A DNA stretch of 64,000 nucleotides, taken from positions 4,212,001 through 4,276,000 of the forward strand of contig NZ_CP050296.1 in NCBI RefSeq assembly GCF_014189455.1, written 5' to 3'. A program made the translations under genes and the position numbers. This DNA comes from Mesorhizobium huakuii. GTDB lineage: Bacteria > Pseudomonadota > Alphaproteobacteria > Rhizobiales > Rhizobiaceae. This document shows, in pieces, positions 1 through 9,424 of this stretch. The notes under the pieces were generated by a model that saw only the letters and a list, made by a program, of their open reading frames with translations, was not told the DNA's origin and searched no databases. The first letter of the stretch is position 1; each line of letters begins with the position of its first letter.

Positions 1-494
1 ACGGTGTCGGGAAACGCCGCGCTCAGCCGGGCGGTCAAGGCCGGGCTCACCGGCACGCCGGAATTCTGCGGAATATGATAGAGGATCATCTTCATTGCCG
101 GGTTCGCGACCCGCTCGATCAGTTCGCTGTAGTAGCGTGCCTGCCCGTCATCGCCGGCGGCGGTGTAGAAGAACGACGGCAGCACCATCACGCCGGCGCA
201 GCCGAGCCCGACCGCGTGCGCCGACAGTTCGACGGTTTCCGGAAGCGCGGTGACGCCGGTGCCGGGCATCAGCCAGCCTGGTGAAATGCCGGCTTCGATC
301 AGCCACTCCAGCGCCTGCACGCGCTCACCGAGCGAGAGCGACAGCGCCTCGCCGGTGGTGCCGAACGGGGACAGGAAATGCGCGCCTTGGTCCAGCACCC
401 ATTTGGCATGGGACACAAAGAGATCGCGAGCGATGCCGCCATCGTCCGCGAACGGCGTCAGGATCGGTGCGATGGTTCCTTGCGGGCGGGTCAT
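1..494 (-). CDS. DapA-family (dihydrodipicolinate synthase-like) aldolase/lyase, 3' end outside window
   Basis: The reverse-strand reading frame opens at ATG 494 and runs off the window start, so only about 164 N-terminal residues are visible. The N-terminus has the family's TIM-barrel opening (IAPILTPFADDGG, residues 8-20), the GTTGE substrate-carboxylate loop at 45-49 and the ILYHIPQ strand with the conserved Tyr at 139. The Schiff-base lysine normally lies about 25 residues further on and is beyond the edge. This superfamily does pyruvate-dependent aldol cleavage or dehydration of sugar acids and amino-acid derivatives; the true substrate cannot be read here. It lies 64 nt downstream of the MmgE/PrpD gene on the same strand, suggesting one operon. 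Family is sure, function is not. Confidence 0.85.
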   Translation of the reverse strand, partial: MTRPQGTIAPILTPFADDGGIARDLFVSHAKWVLDQGAHFLSPFGTTGEALSLSLGERVQALEWLIEAGISPGWLMPGTGVTALPETVELSAHAVGLGCAGVMVLPSFFYTAAGDDGQARYYSELIERVANPAMKMILYHIPQNSGVPVSPALTARLSAAFPDT

Positions 495-558
495 GCGTGT
501 CCTCTGTGCGTGATGTGGTTCGGTGCCGTGTGTGACCGTCGTTACTGCCGTCCGGCCG

Positions 559-1983
559 CTACCACGCTGGCCGTTGCAGCATCCTGGTGATCACCGGAGG
601 ATCGTAGAGCAATGCCGAGAGGTCGCTGAAAAGGCTGTCGCGGTCGCTGAGCGACAGCACCGCATCGCGGATCGCCTCGGCGCGACCTTGTCCGAGCACC
701 GGCGCGGCGAATTCCATGTACTTGGCCTCGATTTCAGCTTGCGTGAGCGGCGCCTCCGGTCCGCCGCGCGCATGGACGTCGCCCGAAGCGAGGATCCGCC
801 CATCTGATGTCGTGATCGCCACGTCGGCCCAGCGGCCTGCCGGAAAGCGGGCACTGTGGCGCTTCGATTCCACGACCGTGATGCGGCTCAGCATGTCCGC
901 CACGGCAGCATCCTCCAGCCCGCCGCCGGAAATGTGCTCCAGTCCGATGCGGCCATGGACGATAAAGGTCGCGACGGCGAAGCGCAGGCTGTACTGCGCC
1001 TTCGAGGTCGTGTCCGGCATGCCGTCGAACAGCGTTGCGGCGTAGTGGAAGCTGTTCACCTCAACGTGGCTGATATCGGCGGGCGCGAGATGATGCGCAT
1101 GGCAGAGCGCGCGCGTCGCGTCGATCGCCGCATGCGCCCAGCGGCAGATCGGGTATGGCTTCACATACTGGTGCAGCACCTGCCAGAAGGCGCCGAGATC
1201 CTGCCAATGTGGCGCGACCTCGGGCTGCTCGACCGTGATCGCCGGCGCGCCGGTAAAGCCGCGTTCGGCGAGCACGGCCGCGGACAGGCCGATCAGTGTG
1301 CCGATGCCCGAGCCGTCATGCAGCATCGTCGGGTTCGCGATCTCGCGCATCATCTGGCTGCGTGGGCCGTGATATTCGGCAATGCCAAGCGCCTGGCGCA
1401 GCTGATCGTCGCGAAGCCGTCGCAACCTTGCCGCCACCGCAACCACGCCCAGCGCATTCCAGGCGCCCGATGTATGGTAGTCCGACACGGTCGCGTGCAG
1501 TGCGATGCCCGCCCGGCCGGCAATTTCGTAGCCGACGACCAGGGCCGCCAGTGCTTCCGGCCCGCCAAGGTCAGGGCGTGCCTCGGCAAGCGCTGCCAGC
1601 GCCGGCACGACGGCGACGCCGATATGACCCTTGGTCGGGCTGTATCCGTCATGGCCGTCGAGATTGTCGATCTGTGTCGCGGCCGCATAAGCGGCTCCAG
1701 CGATGCTGGCACGGCGGCCATCGAAAAGCATGCGTGCCGAATGCCGCGGGTCGGTCGAGCCGTAGAGAAGCGTGGCGGCGTCGCGGGCAATCCGGCCCGC
1801 TTCCATCGGACCGGCGGCAATGGCAATTCCGATGGTGTCCAGCAGGAGGTAGCGGGCTTGCTCGAGGACAGAGGCGGGGAATGCGGCCGCCGGCCGCCGC
1901 AACACGAAATCGGCCAGGCGAACGGCAACGCTGGTACTCGCGTCAGGCCCTTCACGCCGATGCGACGGCACAGCCACTAGCAT
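559..1983 (-). CDS. MmgE/PrpD family protein
   Basis: This is a 474-residue protein of the MmgE/PrpD family, which includes 2-methylcitrate dehydratase and cis-aconitate decarboxylase. Family landmarks are the N-terminal helical start (RLADFVLRRPAAAFP), the LLLDTIGIAIA helix, the NLDGHDGY segment and the KPYPICRWAH segment. I chose ATG 1983 because a GGGGAG Shine-Dalgarno sits just before it; an in-frame GTG at 2001 is possible. It is the first gene of a minus-strand pair with the DapA-like gene and is divergent from a LysR gene starting at 2145. No prpB or prpC is nearby, so a role in propionate metabolism is unlikely; a dehydratase or decarboxylase step on another small acid is an inference. 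Confidence 0.88.
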   Translation of the reverse strand: MLVAVPSHRREGPDASTSVAVRLADFVLRRPAAAFPASVLEQARYLLLDTIGIAIAAGPMEAGRIARDAATLLYGSTDPRHSARMLFDGRRASIAGAAYAAATQIDNLDGHDGYSPTKGHIGVAVVPALAALAEARPDLGGPEALAALVVGYEIAGRAGIALHATVSDYHTSGAWNALGVVAVAARLRRLRDDQLRQALGIAEYHGPRSQMMREIANPTMLHDGSGIGTLIGLSAAVLAERGFTGAPAITVEQPEVAPHWQDLGAFWQVLHQYVKPYPICRWAHAAIDATRALCHAHHLAPADISHVEVNSFHYAATLFDGMPDTTSKAQYSLRFAVATFIVHGRIGLEHISGGGLEDAAVADMLSRITVVESKRHSARFPAGRWADVAITTSDGRILASGDVHARGGPEAPLTQAEIEAKYMEFAAPVLGQGRAEAIRDAVLSLSDRDSLFSDLSALLYDPPVITRMLQRPAW

Positions 1984-2144
1984 CACTCCCCTTTGCGTCA
2001 CGACATCATTAATTTGGGTTCATCGTGCTTTCACGCAATTAGTTCGGCGGCATTGGCCAAAAAAATTCACGTCTTGCGATTGGTCACGATTGAACGCCAG
2101 CCGGTCCGTGCGATAGCTATCCCTGCGTCTTGCAGGAGAGAGCG

Positions 2145-3032
2145 ATGAAGCCGCCACCCCCGTTGAACTATATCAGGTCCTTTGAGAGTTCGGCCCGGCA
2201 TCTCTCCTTCACCGCCGCCGCCAACGAACTCGGATACACGCAGGCGGCGGTCAGCACGCATGTCCGCGCGCTCGAACATTACATCGGGCGGCAATTGTTC
2301 ATCCGCTATCCGCGCAGCCTCAAGCTGACCGAAATGGGCGAGGCCTTCCTGCCGACCTTGCGCCAGGCCCTCGATCAGATCGACCAGGCGACGGAGGCGA
2401 TCGTGACGTCTTCGCGCAACCGCACCGTGGTCGTCTCCTGCCCGATGAGCCTGGCGGAGAACTGGCTGGCCGGCTGCATGGCGGCGTTTCGCAAGAAACA
2501 TCCCGAGATCGAGATCGTGCTGCACGGCACGATCTGGGAGGACATCAGCGAACAGATCGCCGACATCACGATTTCGACGCGGCGTTTCGACGACCGCCCG
2601 CCCGCGGGCATCCCGCTTTGGAACGACGAGCTGTTGTTGCTCTGCGCTCCGGCACTGCTGGATGGCGAACACGCGCTGAAGACGCCGCGCGATATTCTCA
2701 AGGTGGATTGGATCTTCGTGCATGGCCGTCAGGAATACTGGCAGGTCGTCACGACGGCGCTTGGCCTCGACATGGACGAGCACGACAAGGGGCTGTCGAC
2801 GAACGCTTCCAACATCGCGCTCGAACTCGCTGCCATGGGGGCCGGACTGGTCGCCACCCAGCGGTCGCTTGCCCACGCCTATCTGCGTCGCGGGCTGCTC
2901 GTCGAACCCTTTCCGGTTCGGCCGCCAAGCCCCTGGAATTACTACCTCACCGAGAGCCAGCTCTCGAAAGGCAACATCGCTCGCATCGTGCGGGAATGGA
3001 TCCTGTCACGCGCGCGGGAAGACGGCGCTTGA
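2145..3032 (+). CDS. LysR-family transcriptional regulator (GcvA-like)
   Basis: The 295-residue protein has an N-terminal winged helix-turn-helix (about residues 6-64, containing HLSFTAAANELGYTQAAVS) followed by a periplasmic-binding-type effector domain. The first-helix wording and the PLNYIRSFE start match the GcvA/AmpR-type subgroup. I chose ATG 2145 because AGGAG lies 6 nt upstream; the longer frame would need a TTG at 2130. It is transcribed away from the MmgE/PrpD-DapA pair, the usual layout for a LysR regulator controlling its divergent neighbour. The inducer is unknown. Confidence 0.9.
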   Translation: MKPPPPLNYIRSFESSARHLSFTAAANELGYTQAAVSTHVRALEHYIGRQLFIRYPRSLKLTEMGEAFLPTLRQALDQIDQATEAIVTSSRNRTVVVSCPMSLAENWLAGCMAAFRKKHPEIEIVLHGTIWEDISEQIADITISTRRFDDRPPAGIPLWNDELLLLCAPALLDGEHALKTPRDILKVDWIFVHGRQEYWQVVTTALGLDMDEHDKGLSTNASNIALELAAMGAGLVATQRSLAHAYLRRGLLVEPFPVRPPSPWNYYLTESQLSKGNIARIVREWILSRAREDGA

Positions 3033-3226
3033 CAGTGATCCGCAAGCGGGTGGCAAGCTCGCGCTCAAAAATTGACACGCCAATGGCATCGTTTTTTTAG
3101 GTCTTGAGGGCCGGTTTTTGGCGGTTCTTCAGGGCCTGAGCCCTTCCGGGATTTTTGCATCGCCCCTAACATGGATATCGCAAGGGGGAATGTAACGGGC
3201 GGAAAGCCCTGAACCGGAGAACAACG

Positions 3227-4882
3227 ATGACAATGTTCAAGAGCAACGGTGATCGCGTCCCGGCGGTCATCGAAAGCTACGCAGCCGAAGTCAAAAGCGG
3301 CAGGATGGATCGCCGCGAATTCCTGGCCATGGCAAGCGCGATGGGCGCTTCCACGGCATTCGCCTATTCGATGGCCGGCATCGAACCGGCCAAGGCCGCG
3401 GCGATCGTGCCCGGCAAGAAGGGCGGCATCCTCAAGATGCAGATGATCATCAAGGACATGAAGGATCCGCGCTCCTGGGATTGGTCCGAGATCGCCAACG
3501 TCATGCGCCAGTGCAACGACTACATGATCCGCTACACCACCGACTTCACCTTCGAGGGCCATCTCATCGAGAGCTGGGAAGTCAGCGACGACGCCACCGA
3601 GTACACGCTGCATCTGCGCAAGGGCGTGAAGTGGTCGAACGGCGACGACTTCAACGCCGACGACATCGTCCATAACATCGAGCGCTGGTGCGACAAGGCG
3701 GCCGAAGGCAATTCGATGGCCGGGCGCATGAGCTCCCTGATCGATCCCGCCACCAAGAAAGCCGCAGCCGGCGCCATCACCAAGGTCGACGACCACACGG
3801 TGAAGCTGAAATGCCATCAGTCCGACGTCACCATCATTCCGGGCTTTTCCGATTATCCGGCGGTCATCGTCCATCGCGACTTCGACAAGAACGGCGCCGA
3901 CATGCTCAAGACGCCCGGCACCGGTCCCTATGAGCTGATCTCGTACAAGGTCGGCGAGTCGGCCTCGGTGCGGCGGCGCAAGGACTTCACCTGGTTCGGT
4001 GGCGAGCCCTATCTCGATGGCGTCGACTGGACCGACTACGGATCGGACGCCTCCAACCCCGCCATCGGCAGCGCCTTCGAGGCCGGTGAGATCGACTGCA
4101 ACTATCAGACCGTGGGCGGCACGGTCGATCTCTATGACGGCATGGGCCTGGTCAAGGAGCAGGTGGTCACCGCCGGCACCATCGTGCTGCGCACCAACGT
4201 GACCAACAAGCCGTATGACGACAAACGCGTGCGCAACGCCATCCAGCTCGCGGTCGACAACGAGACGGTGCTGAAGCTCGGCTACAGCGGCCTTGGACAG
4301 GTCGCGGAAAACCACCATGTCTGCCCGATCCATCCGGAATATTATGCGCTGCCGAAAGTGCCGCGCGATCTCGCCAAGGCCAAGGCGCTGATGGCCGAGG
4401 CCGGCCAGACGGATCACGAGTTCGAGCTGATCTCCTACGATGCGGACTATGTGAAGGACCCGGCCGACGTCGTCGCCGCGCAGATGCGCGAGGCCGGTTT
4501 CAAGGTCAAGCGCACCATCATTCCGGGCTCGTCGTTCTGGAACGACTGGACGAAGTATCCGTGGTCGACCACCGACTGGGGCATGCGGCCGCTCGGCGTC
4601 CAGGTGCTGGCGATCGCCTATCGCAGCGGTGAGGCCTGGAACGAGTCAGGCTACGCCAATCCGGAATTCGACAAGAAGCTCAACGCGGCGCTCGCCGTAG
4701 CCGACGTCGACAAGCGCAAGGAACTGATGAAGGACGTCGAGCTCATGCTGCAGGACTCCGGTATCCTCGTCCAGGCGTTCTGGCGTTCGCTCTACCGGCA
4801 CCACGGGACCTATGTGAGGAACCTCGGCATGCATCAGACATTCGAACTGCAGCTCGATAAGGTCTGGCTAGACAAGGCATAA
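3227..4882 (+). CDS. ABC transporter substrate-binding protein, family 5 (peptide/opine type), Tat-exported
   Basis: The 551-residue protein belongs to the DppA/OppA-type solute-binding family (SBP_bac_5). Signatures are the [24 protein letters not shown] segment (about residues 110-135) and the TGPYELISY strand. The N-terminus carries a twin-arginine-like signal ([15 protein letters not shown], about residues 28-42), suggesting folded export. GGAG lies 8 nt before ATG 3227. No family-5 permease or ATPase gene is in the window: it is followed by an amine-oxidising flavoprotein and an SMP-30 protein. It is therefore an orphan binding protein or it borrows a membrane complex from elsewhere. A ligand such as a betaine or other methylated amine would fit the next gene but is inference only. 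Confidence 0.88.
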   Translation: MTMFKSNGDRVPAVIESYAAEVKSGRMDRREFLAMASAMGASTAFAYSMAGIEPAKAAAIVPGKKGGILKMQMIIKDMKDPRSWDWSEIANVMRQCNDYMIRYTTDFTFEGHLIESWEVSDDATEYTLHLRKGVKWSNGDDFNADDIVHNIERWCDKAAEGNSMAGRMSSLIDPATKKAAAGAITKVDDHTVKLKCHQSDVTIIPGFSDYPAVIVHRDFDKNGADMLKTPGTGPYELISYKVGESASVRRRKDFTWFGGEPYLDGVDWTDYGSDASNPAIGSAFEAGEIDCNYQTVGGTVDLYDGMGLVKEQVVTAGTIVLRTNVTNKPYDDKRVRNAIQLAVDNETVLKLGYSGLGQVAENHHVCPIHPEYYALPKVPRDLAKAKALMAEAGQTDHEFELISYDADYVKDPADVVAAQMREAGFKVKRTIIPGSSFWNDWTKYPWSTTDWGMRPLGVQVLAIAYRSGEAWNESGYANPEFDKKLNAALAVADVDKRKELMKDVELMLQDSGILVQAFWRSLYRHHGTYVRNLGMHQTFELQLDKVWLDKA

Positions 4883-4906
4883 GCCGGGCCGGTCATTGCA
4901 AATATC

Positions 4907-4931
4907 TCAGGGGCGCATGTTGCGCCCCTGA
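4907..4931 (+). terminator. Strong stem-loop after the binding-protein gene
   Basis: An 11-bp perfect inverted repeat (TCAGGGGCGCA / TGCGCCCCTGA) with a TGT loop starts 25 nt after the stop of the binding-protein gene. No T-run follows, so it may act as an mRNA 3'-end stabiliser that sets the binding protein above its downstream genes, rather than as a full Rho-independent terminator. Confidence 0.6.
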
Positions 4932-4994
4932 CCTCGCCGGGCGACTGCGATTGAATCAAACGCGGGATAAAGTCGCCGAACAAAGGGAAGAAAC

Positions 4995-7415
4995 ATGCGT
5001 ACCCATGCACAAGCCGTTGTCATCGGCGGCGGTCTGATCGGCTGCTCGATCCTCTATCACCTTGCCAAGTTCGGCTGGACGGATGTCGTGCTGCTGGAGC
5101 GCAGCGAACTGACCTCCGGTTCCACCTGGCATGCGGCGGCCAACATCCACGGCTTGCATGATTCCACCAACATCAGCCGCCTGCAGCACTACACCATGGC
5201 GCTCTACAAGGAGCTGGAGGCCGAGACCGGCCAGGGCTGCGGCATCTTTCAGCCGGGCTCGCTCTATCTCGCCCAGACCGAGGCGCGCGAGCATCAGCTG
5301 CGGCTCCAGGAAGCCAAGGCGCGGCGCTACAAGATGAATTTCTACGAAGTCGCCCGTGACGAGGCGGAGCGGCTGCACCCGCTGGTCGACTTCGACGGCA
5401 TACGCTGCATCATGTATGAGCCGGAAGGCGGCAATGTCGATCCGTCCGGCGTCACCGCTGCCTACGCCGCCGGCGCGCGCCAGCGCGGCGCCGAGATCCA
5501 TCGCTTCACGCCGGTCACCGCCACCGAGGCGCAACCCGACGGCAGCTGGATCGTGCGCACGCCGAAGGGCGACATCCACACGCAATGGGTGGTCAACGCC
5601 GCCGGCCTGTGGGGCAGGGAGGTCGCCGCGATGGCTGGCCTGCAACTGCCGCTGATCCCGACCGAGCACCAGTATTTCGTTACCGAGACCATTCCGGAAA
5701 TCGCCGCCATGGGCCGCCGCTTGCCCTCGGTCGCCGATCGCGACGGCGAGTATTATCTGCGCCAGGAGGGCCTCGGCCTGCTCGTCGGCGCCTATGAGCG
5801 CAAGATGAAGTTCTGGGCCGAGGACGGCACGCCGCTGGATTTCGGCCACGAACTGTTTCCCGACGATCTCGACCGTATCGAGGAGAACATGCTGCGCGCG
5901 ATCGCGCGCGTCCCGGCCGTCGGCAACGCCGGCGTCAAGAAGGTGATCAACGGACCGATGATCTGGTCGCCGGACAGCGCGGTGCTGTTCGGACCGGTGC
6001 CCGAACTCAGCAATTATTTCTGCTGCAACGGCATCATTCCCGGTTTCTCGCAGTCGGGCGGCATGGGCAAGCTGGCGGCCGAGTGGATGATCGAGGGCGA
6101 GCCTTCGCTCGACATGTTCGCCTGGGACATGGCGCGCTTCGGCCACTGGGCCGGCAAGGCCTTCACCAAGGCCCGCGTCCAGGACCAGTACAGCCATCGC
6201 TTCAAGATCCATTTCCCCAACGAGGAACGCGCCGCCGGGCGACCGGTGCGGACCCGGCCCGCCTACGACAGGCAAAAGGCCATGAACGCCGTCTTCGGCC
6301 TCAATTTCGGCTGGGAGCACCCGCTGTGGTTCGCCGCCGAGGGCGAGCCGCGCGAGGAGACGATCGGCTTCACGCGTCAGAACTGGTGGGAACCGGTGGG
6401 CCGCGAGGCACGCATGCTGCGCGAACGCGCCGGCATCATCGACATCTCCAATTTCGCAAAATACGAAGTCAAGGGTCCCGGCTCCGAGGCCTGGCTCAAC
6501 GCGTTGTTCGCCAACCGCATGCCGACAAGGATCGGCCGTTCCTGCCTTACGCCGCTGATCGGCAAGCGCGGCGGCATTGCCGGCGACTTCACCGTGACCA
6601 GGCTCGCCGACGATGAATTCATGGTCATCGGCTCCGGCATGGCCGAGCGCTTCCACCAGAGGTTCTTCAAGGCCGTCCCGTTGCCCGAGGGCACGACCTT
6701 CCGCTCGCGCACTGAGGACATCTGCGGCTTCAACGTGGCCGGACCGAGTTCGCGCGACCTGCTGCAGCGCCTGACCAATGCGGATCTGTCGAACCAGGCA
6801 TTCCCCTTCATGCAGTCGCGCCGGATCACCGTCGCTGGCATCGATGTGGTGGCGCTCAGAGTGTCCTTCACCGGCGACCTTGGCTGGGAACTGCATTGCA
6901 GGGCCGCCGACCAGGTCGAGCTCTACGACGCGCTGCTCAAGGCCGGCAACGAAGTCGGCGCCGGACCGGTCGGGTCGCGCGCGCTGATGTCGCTGCGCGT
7001 CGAAAAGGGCTATGGCAGTTGGAGTCGCGAATACTCGCCCGAATATTGGCCGCAGGAGGTCAAGTTCGACAACCTTGTCAAAATGGACAAGGGCGCGTTC
7101 CTCAACCGCGACGCCTATGCCGCCATCGCCGAAAAGCCGGCACGCGACGAACTCATCATGCTGTCGATCGACGCCAGGGATGCCGACGCCACCGGCGGCG
7201 AGCCGATCTTCCTCGCCGATGGCACGCCGATCGGCCAGGTCTCTTCAGGCGCCTACGGTTATTTCGTCGAGCAGTCGCTGGCGCTCGGCTATGTCAAGGC
7301 CGGCTCCGCCAGGGCCGGCGACAAGGTCTCGGTCGCCATATTGGGAAGGCCGCATGAGGCGATCCTGCTGCCGCATCCGCCATTCGACCCCGAGGGCAAG
7401 CGGCTGCGCTCGTAG
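4995..7415 (+). CDS. FAD-dependent oxidoreductase with GcvT domain (dimethylglycine/sarcosine dehydrogenase-like)
   Basis: The 806-residue two-domain enzyme has an N-terminal DAO-type FAD domain (GGGLIG dinucleotide motif at 11-16) and a C-terminal aminomethyltransferase (GcvT) half from about residue 430. The segment GSTWHAA at 42-48 is the dimethylglycine-dehydrogenase family site, where the His (46) carries covalent FAD. Such enzymes oxidise N-methylated amino acids and pass the one-carbon unit to tetrahydrofolate bound by the C-terminal half. GGAAG precedes ATG 4995. It follows the binding protein by 112 nt and precedes an SMP-30 gene, probably one transcription unit. The exact N-methyl substrate is not determined. 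Confidence 0.88.
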   Translation: MRTHAQAVVIGGGLIGCSILYHLAKFGWTDVVLLERSELTSGSTWHAAANIHGLHDSTNISRLQHYTMALYKELEAETGQGCGIFQPGSLYLAQTEAREHQLRLQEAKARRYKMNFYEVARDEAERLHPLVDFDGIRCIMYEPEGGNVDPSGVTAAYAAGARQRGAEIHRFTPVTATEAQPDGSWIVRTPKGDIHTQWVVNAAGLWGREVAAMAGLQLPLIPTEHQYFVTETIPEIAAMGRRLPSVADRDGEYYLRQEGLGLLVGAYERKMKFWAEDGTPLDFGHELFPDDLDRIEENMLRAIARVPAVGNAGVKKVINGPMIWSPDSAVLFGPVPELSNYFCCNGIIPGFSQSGGMGKLAAEWMIEGEPSLDMFAWDMARFGHWAGKAFTKARVQDQYSHRFKIHFPNEERAAGRPVRTRPAYDRQKAMNAVFGLNFGWEHPLWFAAEGEPREETIGFTRQNWWEPVGREARMLRERAGIIDISNFAKYEVKGPGSEAWLNALFANRMPTRIGRSCLTPLIGKRGGIAGDFTVTRLADDEFMVIGSGMAERFHQRFFKAVPLPEGTTFRSRTEDICGFNVAGPSSRDLLQRLTNADLSNQAFPFMQSRRITVAGIDVVALRVSFTGDLGWELHCRAADQVELYDALLKAGNEVGAGPVGSRALMSLRVEKGYGSWSREYSPEYWPQEVKFDNLVKMDKGAFLNRDAYAAIAEKPARDELIMLSIDARDADATGGEPIFLADGTPIGQVSSGAYGYFVEQSLALGYVKAGSARAGDKVSVAILGRPHEAILLPHPPFDPEGKRLRS

Positions 7416-7531
7416 AGGCTGAGCCAATCCGTCCATCCGGCGAACCAATTGACGAAAACCGTAGCCGGCCGGGGACGCCGGCGAAGCTGAACGAGAAAGA
7501 TTTCGACCGCCTGAAAACAAAGGGGAATCGC

Positions 7532-8434
7532 ATGATCAAACGGCATCTGCTGGGCACCATGTTTGCCCTGGCCCTCGCTTCCTCCGCGCATGCGGGAGAC
7601 GTCAAGGTCATCAATGAAGACGCGTGGTTCGCCGAAGGTCCGATCTGGTATCAGGACAAGCTCTTCTACGTCGAATATGGCCGCGGCACGGTGACCGTCT
7701 GGGACGGCAAGAAGAACGGAATCTTCTGGAAGATGGACGGTTGTGGCCCTTCAGCGGTGTTGCCGACGACCACCGGCGAGTTTCTTGTCACCTGCTACGA
7801 CAGCAACTCGATCGGCCGCATCTCCGCCGACGGCAAGACGCTGCCGGCCTATGACAAGGACACGGACGGCAATCCGTTCAGCGGACCGAATGACTTCGCG
7901 CCCGACAAGGATGGCGGCATCTATTTCACCGGGTCCGGCAAGGGCGGACCGCTGATCGACGCCTCGGCCTATTACATCGGCAAGGACGGCAGCGTGAAGA
8001 AGGTTGCCGGCGACTTGCACAATGCCAATGGCCTCGTCATGTCGAACGACGGAAAAATCCTGTACCTGGTCGAGACCGAGGACAACAGGATCATCGAGTT
8101 CGACGTCCAGCCCGACCACAGCCTGAGCAACCGCCGCGTCTTCCTGCGCCTCGACGACCTGTTCCCGAACCAGCCGCATATCTGGCCTGACGGCATCAAG
8201 ATGGACAAGGCCGGCGAGATGTATATCGGCCAGAGCCCGCGCTCACTCGATGCGCCAGGCAAGATCATCGTCGTCGACAAGGATGCGAAGCTGCTGCGCA
8301 CGCTCTCGGTGCCGTCGCCATCCATGCCGAACTTCGCCTTCGGACCGGGCGAAAAGGTGCTCTACGTGATGGCGCTCGACCAGATCGATGCGGCACCCTG
8401 GCACGGCAAGGTCTACGAGGTTCCGAACAAATAG
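7532..8434 (+). CDS. Periplasmic SMP-30/gluconolactonase-like beta-propeller protein
   Basis: The 300-residue protein starts with a cleavable signal peptide (about residues 1-21, ending A-H-A before Gly). The mature part is a six-bladed propeller of the SMP-30/gluconolactonase/LRE family, with the ANGLVMSNDGKILYLVET and NQPHIWPDGIKMDKAGEMY segments that carry the metal-binding Asn and Asp. Family members hydrolyse sugar lactones or related esters. An AGGGGAATC ribosome site precedes ATG 7532. It is the last gene of the plus-strand group and converges with the PuuE-like gene 35 nt away. A periplasmic lactonase/esterase acting before uptake is inferred. Confidence 0.8.
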   Translation: MIKRHLLGTMFALALASSAHAGDVKVINEDAWFAEGPIWYQDKLFYVEYGRGTVTVWDGKKNGIFWKMDGCGPSAVLPTTTGEFLVTCYDSNSIGRISADGKTLPAYDKDTDGNPFSGPNDFAPDKDGGIYFTGSGKGGPLIDASAYYIGKDGSVKKVAGDLHNANGLVMSNDGKILYLVETEDNRIIEFDVQPDHSLSNRRVFLRLDDLFPNQPHIWPDGIKMDKAGEMYIGQSPRSLDAPGKIIVVDKDAKLLRTLSVPSPSMPNFAFGPGEKVLYVMALDQIDAAPWHGKVYEVPNK

Positions 8435-8469
8435 GGCGTTGCCGGCAGCCAGAGCAGCCGGATGATTCC

Positions 8470-9375
8470 TCAGCCGCCGAACCGATCCAGCCAATGTTGG
8501 GCAAGGTCGGAGCGGCGGCAGATCCAGATGTCCGGATTGGCCTTGATCTTGTCGAGGAAGCGGGCGAGCCCGATCATGCGGCCTGGCCGGGCGGCCAGCC
8601 GGCAGTGCAGCGAGACGGTCATCATGCACGGCGTCTTTTCGCCTTCGGCCAGCAGCCAGTCCACGCCATCGCTGACATATTCGAAGAACTGGCTGCCTGT
8701 CTCCAGACCGGAGCCGCGCGAGAACCGGCTATCATTGTTGTCGAAACTATGCGGCACAACCAGATGCCGCTTGCCATCGACATCGACAAAATAGGGCAGG
8801 TCGTCATTGTAGTCGTCGCAGTCGAACAGGAAACCGCCATGCTCCACCACCAGTCGTCGCGTGTTGAGACTGGGCCGGCCGGTGTACCAGCCGAGCGGGC
8901 GAATGCCCGTCAGGCGCTGGACGGTATCTACGGTCAGCGCGATGTGCTGGCGTTCCTCGTCCTCGCTCAGCGGCGCGTAGTCGATCCAGCGCCAGCCATG
9001 GCAGACGATGTCGCTGCCAAGGGCGGCGATTGCCTTGCCGGCCGCCGGATTGAGTTCCAGCGCCCTGCCGACGACGTAGAACGTCGGGATGATGTCCTTC
9101 TCTTGGAACAGCGAAGCCAGCCGCCAGACGCCGACGCGTGAGCCGTATTCGTAGAGCGATTCCATGTTGCGGTTGCGCAGGCCCGGCACTGCCGGCGACA
9201 CGGCAAGATCCGACAGGATCGCCTCGGAGACGCCGTCGCCCTCGCCGATGCTGTATTCGGCGCCTTCCTCATAATTGACGACGATGTTGAGTGCCAACTT
9301 GGCGCCGCCCGGCCACTCAGCGGCCGGCGGCTTGTCGCCATAGCCGATAAAGTCACGAACAGGCAGGTACGGCAT
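8470..9375 (-). CDS. PuuE-like polysaccharide deacetylase-family hydrolase (possible allantoinase)
   Basis: The 301-residue protein has the NodB-homology fold and closely follows the cofactor-independent allantoinase PuuE. It has the RDFIGYG opening, NYEEGAEYSI, MESLYEYGSRVGVWR, CHGWRWIDY and the PLGWYTGR and LHCRLAARPGR segments. Length equals PuuE (about 300). Allantoinase opens allantoin to allantoate, but no other purine or ureide gene is nearby, so another cyclic amide substrate is possible. It is 49 nt downstream of the aminotransferase on the same strand and probably co-transcribed with it. Confidence 0.8.
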   Translation of the reverse strand: MPYLPVRDFIGYGDKPPAAEWPGGAKLALNIVVNYEEGAEYSIGEGDGVSEAILSDLAVSPAVPGLRNRNMESLYEYGSRVGVWRLASLFQEKDIIPTFYVVGRALELNPAAGKAIAALGSDIVCHGWRWIDYAPLSEDEERQHIALTVDTVQRLTGIRPLGWYTGRPSLNTRRLVVEHGGFLFDCDDYNDDLPYFVDVDGKRHLVVPHSFDNNDSRFSRGSGLETGSQFFEYVSDGVDWLLAEGEKTPCMMTVSLHCRLAARPGRMIGLARFLDKIKANPDIWICRRSDLAQHWLDRFGG

Positions 9376-9424
9376 TTCTCAAGTCTCCCCGGGGATTCAG
9401 TCGCAAAACATGCGGTCGCCAAAA

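Noticed and set aside
856..1980. 374-codon plus-strand frame opposite MmgE/PrpD
   Set aside because: No family motif; the minus strand carries the MmgE/PrpD landmarks.
3033..3226. Possible promoter TTGACA and T-run near 3073-3100
   Set aside because: No matching -10 box at usual spacing, and the T-run lacks a stable stem; not strong enough to list as a feature.
3065..4417. Long minus-strand frame of about 450 codons opposite the family-5 binding protein gene
   Set aside because: It is Ala/Arg/Gly/Val/Asp-rich shadow sequence of a high-GC gene on the other strand, with no family motif or ribosome site.
4956..6896. 646-codon minus-strand frame opposite the dimethylglycine-dehydrogenase-like gene
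   Set aside because: The plus strand encodes a clear two-domain enzyme; the antisense frame has no recognisable domain.
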